64,000 nucleotides of DNA, from assembly GCA_037176725.1 (NCBI GenBank), contig JAZBRS010000049.1, positions 11,612,001 to 11,676,000 of the forward strand, read 5' to 3'. The stretch comes from Posidonia oceanica. Its lineage: Eukaryota > Streptophyta > Magnoliopsida > Alismatales > Posidoniaceae. Under the pieces are notes generated by a model. That model did no database searches, was not told where the DNA came from, and saw only the letters and a list, made by a program, of their open reading frames with translations. This document shows positions 58,301 to 64,000 of this stretch, in pieces; position 1 is the stretch's first letter, and the number at the start of each line of letters is the position of its first letter. Both the position numbers and the translations under genes were made by a program.

Positions 58301-61162
58301 ACGCTCCGGTCTTCAGATCGCCGCGTCGTCGCGCCGATCGCCCGGAATGTTCTTCTGAAGCGCTGCAGACCTCCGGTGGCTTCTCCGGCTCGCTCCAGCC
58401 AGCGTCGAGCTCCGCCGAACGTCGACCGACCTCCGTCAAGACCTGGAGATGCTCCCCCGCCGGTCTGCGCTCCTCCAGCAACCCTGTGTCGGCGTTCATG
58501 GATGCTGGCAGCTTGCTGCTACAGTGTCCATGGCCGCCGGCCTCTGCACTGTTTGCTTATTTTTTAGTTACCTTAGTTTTCTTGCAAATATTGCATTTCT
58601 GGTCTGAGTTTTTATTATTTTGCATTCCAGTCCTTTATTTGTTTTAATCTGCTGATTTTTGAACTGAAACCATATTAAATTGCATGAAATATTTATGTTT
58701 TTTCTTATTTGCATGCTGATCCATTTACTGTGCTTTCTAGTTATAAATTTTTATGCTTTAGCCCTCCTGTTTTCAATTCTGCATGTAGGTCCTGCAGTAG
58801 ATTATTTAATTTAAATGCATCAAGTTTACCATATCATATTGCATTCTGGGCCCCCCTTGTTTTCTGTTTTTGCATCTTAATCCTCTGCACTATAGAACTT
58901 AGGTTTTATTTTTAATTTTTGCTTGTTGCATTGCACATTTGCCCCTCTGTTTTTTCATTTTTGCATGTAGGTCCTTTTTAAATGCACAGTAGTCTTCTGC
59001 ATGCATATTTAGCTTATTGCATTGCATTTTCAACCCTGCATATTATGAAAATTGCATGTCAGTCCTTTTCAGTGTTTTCAGAGCATATTTACCATACAAA
59101 ATTGCATATTTGACCCCTGCATGATTCAAAAATCACACATAGGTCCTTGCATCTTTTAAAAACCATGTAAAAAGACTGTTTTGCCCCTAAAGTTGCATCT
59201 TAGCTCCTATGCTTACAAAATTGCATGTAGACCCTCCACTTGCATCCCCAGACTCCCTAGAACCCTGTTTTCTGGAAAATTTGCATTTTAGACCCTAGTT
59301 TTTCCAAAATTGCATTCTGATCTCTTTTGTTTTCAAAACTTCTTCCAATGCATACCTTCTTTTCAAATTAGCTTTCTGAGCCCAGTCTTTTGCAAAATAA
59401 CCCTCTGCCCTCTCCCGTTTTCAAAACTCTCTCCTGTGGGCCCCATCCTTTTTGAAAAATTGCATTTAGCCCCCTTCTCTTTTCAAAAATGGCATTTGAA
59501 CCTCTTTTTTTTTTTAAAATTCCCCTCTTGTCTTTTCTTGCATCTTGCATGCATCCTACATTCATTTAGCTTTGCATTTTAGCATCCCTTTGCACACACT
59601 AAGCACCTTTAGCTCCCCTTCACTTGGGAGGACCTTTTGCACACCCCTAGGACCTCTTGAACACCTAGATCTGTTCTTCTCCCCTGTTCTGGCCTTCTTG
59701 CCTTGAAGCTGCGATATCTTCCGATCCGGCCGTTGGATCTTCTCAAGTAAGCTGCCCAGGTGACCGCAGCAAAGCGCTCTTCAGCATGGATCCAGCAGAT
59801 CTCAGATCAGGCTCCCGGATTTCCAGGTATGTCCTCCTGAACCCCTGCATTGCATTCATTTGCATGCCATTTGCATAGTTTTCCTCGTTTTCGATTTCTG
59901 TCTCTTTAAGCATGTAGAATAGGACCTCTTCTTCTTGTCTATCAACTCAGATCCCTGTTTCGCGTTCCCCTGTGGACTTTGTGTTGTGTTTTCCCTGGAT
60001 TCACCACTTAATGTGACTTTCTTCCCCCTTTTCCACGATCCGATCGCATCGCGAGCTTTGGGCAGCATGCGAGACACACCGTGGAACGGTTTAGTGGGAA
60101 ATGGTCGCAAAAGAGGTGGTAATCCCCCCGTTTGCTCACTCTCCCCTTTGTAGGTCTTCACACCTACTCTGTGTGGCCCCGAACAGCGCCTGTTCTCACG
60201 CATGCGTTGTTCTGCTTCTCCTTTTACTGCTTCTAATCTTTTCCTTGCATTTGCATTCGCACAGCTTTTCCGAGGTTTTATCTAGCAATTTTTGGCACCG
60301 TTTTGCGTGCCCGCTCTCGTTTTGGCACCGTTTCGCGTGCCTGCTCTGTCTTTCGCGTCGTTTTGCGCGCTCACCCTGTTTTTGGCACAGTTTTGCGTGC
60401 CCGTCATCGCCTTTTACACCGATTTGCGTGCCGCCTTGCTTTCTCGCCCGTTTTGCGTGCCGACCTTGTCCCTTTGCACCGTTTTGCGTGCTTTCTTGTT
60501 TTTGCCTCGTTTTGCGTGCTTTACGCCGTTTTCTCTTGCATGTCGATCGCATTGCATGGTTTCGCCGTTGTTTTGCTTTTTCGCTTGCATTTGCATATAG
60601 GGCTGTGATGCTTACTGCCTGGAGTTCTCACGAGCCAGGTTTCACCCGGTTCGGAACACAGACAGCGTAGCTGAGCACTTAGACAGCACGTTTACTTCCT
60701 TGCCCTGCATCTCTCCACTTAGAGCACACCTTGAGCATTCATTTAGGCATTCATAGGCACATAGGCATTCAATCCTGCATTTCCCTGCGTATGCGAGCGT
60801 AAGCCTAGAAAGACCGATTTTCGGGCATGTCGAGGGTGCCTAACACCTTCCCCGCACGTAACAGGAGTCCTTGCCCTGTCTTTTGGCCCGCAATGACCGT
60901 ACTGCCCTTATCCTAGGCTAGAGTCATCTCATTTGCATTTGTTTCCTTTGCATTGCCTTGCTTTGCATTCCTTGCTTGGTTTTGCGTGTTAATTCACGCA
61001 TTCCCCTGGTTTTCCTTGTCTCCCGTTAATAGACATGGTGGCAACTCTGATTTGTCTTATCTTTCTCTTTTCTCCTCGATTTTAAGCGTTTTCGAGTCGA
61101 GCCTCTTCCTCGGATCCAATCGCCGCTAAATAGCGAGCCTGATTCCGATCGGGATCGCTACA
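55377..61162 (+). mobile_element. S2: solo LTR, 5.8 kb, nested in E4
   Basis: Starts TGTTGACACCCCATCTTGGC and ends GATCGGGATCGCTACA, with CCTTC on both sides. It has the same internal order as S1: CT-rich (about 55790-56080), A-rich (56080-56830), GC-rich (56940-58560), TGCAT-rich (58560-59600) and a shortened TTTTGCGTGCC minisatellite (60290-60560). The block around 60806-60870, with CTAACACCTTCCCCGC, is shared with the E1 LTR. There is no internal region, so it is a solo LTR. S1 and S2 differ clearly in length and sequence, so neither is a fresh copy of the other. No gene. Confidence 0.92.
60290..60560 (+). repeat. TTTTGCGTGCC minisatellite in S2
   Basis: About ten degenerate units with the same core as in S1, about a third of the S1 length. 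Confidence 0.8.
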
Positions 61163-61167
61163 CCTTC
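61163..61167. repeat. Target-site duplication of S2, right
   Basis: CCTTC directly after GCTACA. Confidence 0.9.
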
Positions 61168-61297
61168 CCGTGTGGTGTGTATGTGGAGACAGGACAAGGC
61201 ATGGGTCCCCCCAGGTGTTCCTCTTCCTATCGGCTTTGGGAGTCTCTCCCTTTTCTGGCTTGGTGTTAGGCCCTACGTCTCTCTAGTGATATAGACA

Positions 61298-62656
61298 TGC
61301 TGATCAAGGGTAGTACCTCTTCAGGTGCATTGCATTCCAAGGGTTAGGAAGATCCGTTCCGTTATGGGACAGTCGATAAGCATTCCCTGGATATACAGCA
61401 ACCACTATGTAGGGTCCTTCCCAATTTGGCTTTAACTTTCCCTTAGGGTGGGGCTTATTGTAGGGCAACACTTCTTTAAGTACTAGATCACCGATTTTAA
61501 ACTTGCGCTTGATTACTTTCTTCTAGTAAGCCTTGGTTAACCTTTGTTGGTAGACACGCGGCTGCCAGCCGTTTCTCATCAAGGAGTTCCAAATGAAGGA
61601 GTAAAGCTTGCCTCTTTTCTTTGGCAGACATTCTCCTATCAATCTTAACTCTTAATGAGGGGATTAGGATCTCGTATGGGACCACCGCTTCCATACCAAA
61701 GGCTAAAGCATAGGGGGTTTGACCCGTTGCCGTCCTTATGGTGGTGCGGTATGCCTATAACGCATTAACAAGCTTATCTGACCAATCCGATCCCTTAGCG
61801 TCTTCTACCGTCATTTTAATGATTTTGATTAAGGTTTTGTTAGTAGCTTCTGCTTGACCATTCCCTTGCGGGTAATATGGGGAAGAGTGGTGTAGAGTGA
61901 TACCGAATTTCTGGCACAACTGCTTGAACTCCTCTAAGATGAAGATTGGTCCGTTGTCTGCTATTAAGGCTTTAGGCACCCCGAACCTTGCGATGATATT
62001 TTGCTGTACGAATCAGCACAGGATTGTGGCCTTGATGTTTGTGAATGCCTTTGCTTCTGCCCATTGGTGAAGTATTCCGTTGCCGTCAGGATGAAAGTGT
62101 TGCCCTTTCCCTGATGGATAGGTCCCACCACATCGAAGGCCCACATGGAGAAAGGCCATGGTGTTGATAAAGCGTGAAGTGCTGAAGCCAGAGCATGGAT
62201 CTTGTTGGCATGTAGTTGGCAGCTCTTGCATCGCTTGACTTTTCTTGCACAGTTGGCTTCCATGGTTGGCCAGTAGTACCCCCTTCTGATGATCATTTTA
62301 GCCATGAACTGGGAGTTGATGTGGGCCCCGCAGACTCCCTCATGTGTTTCCTTGAGGATCTCGGCCGACTCAGATGTATCCACACACCGGAGTTCAATCC
62401 CTAGGGGTGTTCTCCGAAAGAGTGTGTTGGCTCTGATGTAGTATTTGGTAGCCATCCTCCTCAGTGCTTCTCTGTCCTTGGGAGTCGCATAGGCCGGGAA
62501 GGTGCGATCTTGTACATAATTTTGTATGTCGTAATACCACGGGTTGCCATCGTTGTTCACTTTTGTAGCTCCTTGATAACAGACCTCTGTCCATATTAAG
62601 CTTTCCTGGTTTAGTTCCTCTCTGAGTTCTTCAACCCATTTGGTGGCAGACCCCAC
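61298..62656 (-). pseudogene. E4 integrase, broken
   Basis: From right to left: the zinc module (HEGVCGAH, then CKSC, about 62210-62340), first D in AFDVVGPI, second D in ALIADNGP, E in NGQAEATNK (61755-61979), and a C-terminal part ending NAMHLKRYYP with a stop at about 61298. Frameshifts lie near 62075 (after EYFT) and 61980, and the C-terminal part changes frame near 61560. It is clearly a different lineage from E1/E3 by sequence, but has the same layout. Confidence 0.87.
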
Positions 62657-62674
62657 TGTTGGGGTGCTGATTCT

Positions 62675-63181
62675 TCACACCATGATGGATTGCTCATCTG
62701 TCCCTGAGTTGAAGGGGAGTGAGGATGCCAATGAGGCTAATGAATCCACCAGGATGTTGTTGCTTCTAAGGGCATGCACATATATAACCCAGTCAAATTT
62801 CTTCAGTAAGGCTTTAGCCAGGTTGCGGTATTCCTGCAGCTTTGGTGAGAGGATTTTGTATTTGTTGAGGACTTGCCGTATGATAAGCTGTGAGTCCCCA
62901 ACCACTTTTAGCCTTCTTGCCCCTAGATCGAGAGCCATTCGGAGCCCTAGAATGATTGCCTCGTATTCTGCAATGTTGTTACTCGCTGAGAAGAGTAGTT
63001 GCGCTGCAGCGGGGAGAACGACACCCTCTGGAGTGAGGAGTGTTGCCCCTATTCCAGCGCCTTGTGAATTAAGCGCTCCATCGAAATGGAGGGTCCATTC
63101 TCTGATGAGTGGCATGACACTATTGATTGCCAGTATTTCCTCGTCCGGGAAATCTGTTGACACTGGTTGATACTCTGACAT
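62675..63181 (-). pseudogene. E4 archaeal-like RNase H domain
   Basis: Open 168 codons: LHFDGALN, NNIAEYEAIILGL, VVGDSQLI and a final NILVDSLASLAS, supplying D, E, D and D. This is a complete RVT_3-type domain placed between classical RNase H and integrase, which places E4 in the Tat lineage as well. The domain itself is intact, but the surrounding polyprotein is not. Confidence 0.87.
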
Positions 63182-63560
63182 AGGTAGCCCGGCGAGTTGG
63201 TCTGCGATGGCTTGCCCTTTGATTGCCTTCTAGGTGATGAACTGTAGGTCAAACTCAGTAAGGAGCATTTGCCATTGTGCTAGCCTTCCGGACAATGCTG
63301 GTTTCTTGAACATGTACTTGATGGGGTCTATCTTGGCTAAGTAGTAGACTTTGTGTGCAAGAAAATAGTGTCTGAGCTTTTGTGAGGCCCATACTAAGGC
63401 TAAGCAGTGTCTCTCGATCTGGGAGTACTTCCTCTCATATTCGATGAACGTTCTACTGAGGTAATAAACTGCTTTCTCCTTGCTCCCAGTTTCATCGTGT
63501 TGTGCAAGGACAACACCCACCGAGTTATCAGTAACGGCCAAGTAGAGTAGTAATGGCCTC
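63182..63560 (-). pseudogene. E4 classical RNase H domain
   Basis: Contains AVTDNSVGVVLAQHD, YYLSRTFIEYERKYSQIE and LALVWASQKLRHYFL, then LAQWQMLLTEFDLQFI. A stop near 63229 separates it from the next domain. Confidence 0.85.
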
Positions 63561-64000
63561 TTGGGGACTGGAGTAGTCAGTACTGGAGGGTTGAGGAGGT
63601 AGAGTTTCAGCTCATCGAAGGCCTTCTAATAGGGGTGATCCCACTTGAATTCTATACCGCCTTTCAAGAGCTCATGGAATGGTCTACACTTTTCCGCATG
63701 CTGAGAGATGAATCTTTGGATGAACTGTAGCCTCCCTTTGAGTCCTCTGAGTTCCTTGATGTTCCTTGGCGGTGGCATGGTTGTTATAGCTTTGGCTTTG
63801 GTGGGATCCACTTCTATGCCCCTTTTGCTCACTATGAAGCCAAGCAGCTTTCCAGCAGTGACCCCGAAGACACACTTCTTGGGGTTCATTCTGAGATTGT
63901 ACTGGTCTACCCTCTGGAGTACTCTTTCTAGTGCTTCAAAGTGTCCCTCTCTTGTTTTTGACTTCACTAACAGCTCATCCACATAGCTCTCCATGCAGTT
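63561..64000 (-). pseudogene. E4 reverse transcriptase, C-terminal part, cut by window edge
   Basis: The visible part has MESYVDELLVKSKTREGH, NPKKCVFGVTAGKLLGFIVS, RGIEVDPTKAKAI and LKGRLQFIQRFI, that is the end of the palm and the thumb. The catalytic box reads YVDE at 63974-63985 where YVDD is expected. A stop near 63628 breaks the connection to RNase H. The rest of pol and gag lie outside the window. Confidence 0.85.

Larger units (their letters stand above)
45266..64000 (-). mobile_element. E4: large Tat-type retrotransposon with antisense PMD genes (partial)
   Basis: A 3' LTR (45266-46832) and polypurine tract on the left and a minus-strand pol ending at 61298 are consistent with one minus-strand element, which runs off the right edge. 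Between them lie two PMD-type genes on the plus strand, that is antisense to pol, and the nested solo LTR S2. Antisense genes downstream of pol are known from Tat-lineage elements such as Grande and Retand. The alternative is a separate transposon carrying the PMD genes inside E4; I saw no terminal inverted repeats around them. Confidence 0.75.

Noticed and set aside
1..64000. tRNA, rRNA or intact host genes
   Set aside because: I found no tRNA-like cloverleaf with A and B boxes, no rRNA sequence, and no gene lacking retroelement or PMD features.

Overview
This window is nuclear DNA of a seed plant, most likely a flowering plant with a large genome. It looks like repeat-rich heterochromatin: nearly every base belongs to LTR retrotransposons or their pieces, and I see no intact host gene. 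The elements are Ty3/gypsy and fit the Tat/Ogre lineage. They have a plant-type gag with a CX2HX4HX4C knuckle, and reverse transcriptase followed by two RNase H domains, the second of the archaeal-like type. The integrase shows no visible chromodomain, the primer-binding site reads TGGCGACTCC and lies 1 nt from the LTR, the LTRs are very long, and extra genes lie downstream of pol. The species cannot be named from the sequence.

Layout, left to right. (E0) 1-1169 and 28350-28734 are the gag start, leader and decayed primer site of an old minus-strand element. (E1) 1170-28349 is a minus-strand element with both LTRs (3' LTR 1170-3751 plus 9362-10144; 5' LTR 24990-28349), inserted into the E0 leader with a target duplication GTATG/GTGTG. 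Its 3' LTR is split by S1 (3752-9356), a plus-strand 5.6-kb solo LTR flanked by GAGTG. Inside E1, from right to left, come the leader, gag, protease, G-patch, a long linker, RT, RNase H, archaeal-like RNase H, integrase, a separate DUF7745-like gene (12974-14176) and a dense array of hairpin repeats (about 10.65-12.44 kb). (E2) 28735-31323 is a gag fragment with leader and primer site. It ends at an LTR (31324-34680) that also serves as the 3' LTR of (E3) 34681-45265. E3 is a sister of E1 with RT, both RNase H domains and the front of integrase deleted.

(E4) 45266 to beyond 64000 is another minus-strand Tat-type element, inserted in the E3 gag. It has a 1.57-kb LTR (45266-46832) and a pol gene (61298-64000, running off the window). 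Between the two lie two plant-mobile-domain (PMD) genes in antisense orientation: a decayed two-exon gene (47853-49206) and a decayed nine-exon gene (49776-54077). A second solo LTR, S2 (55377-61162, flanked by CCTTC), is inserted between the PMD genes and pol.

Inferred order of events: a head-to-tail E0-E2-E3 array sharing LTRs came first. E1 then inserted into E0 and E4 into E3. S1 later inserted into E1 and S2 into E4. The coding regions are eroded mainly by single-base stop codons of the kind made when methylated cytosine decays to T. Two different retroelement lineages here each carry a gene with a PMD/DUF7745-type domain, one in sense and one in antisense, and each family has its own set of inverted-repeat arrays in LTR or 3' UTR. 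These are the features most worth following up.
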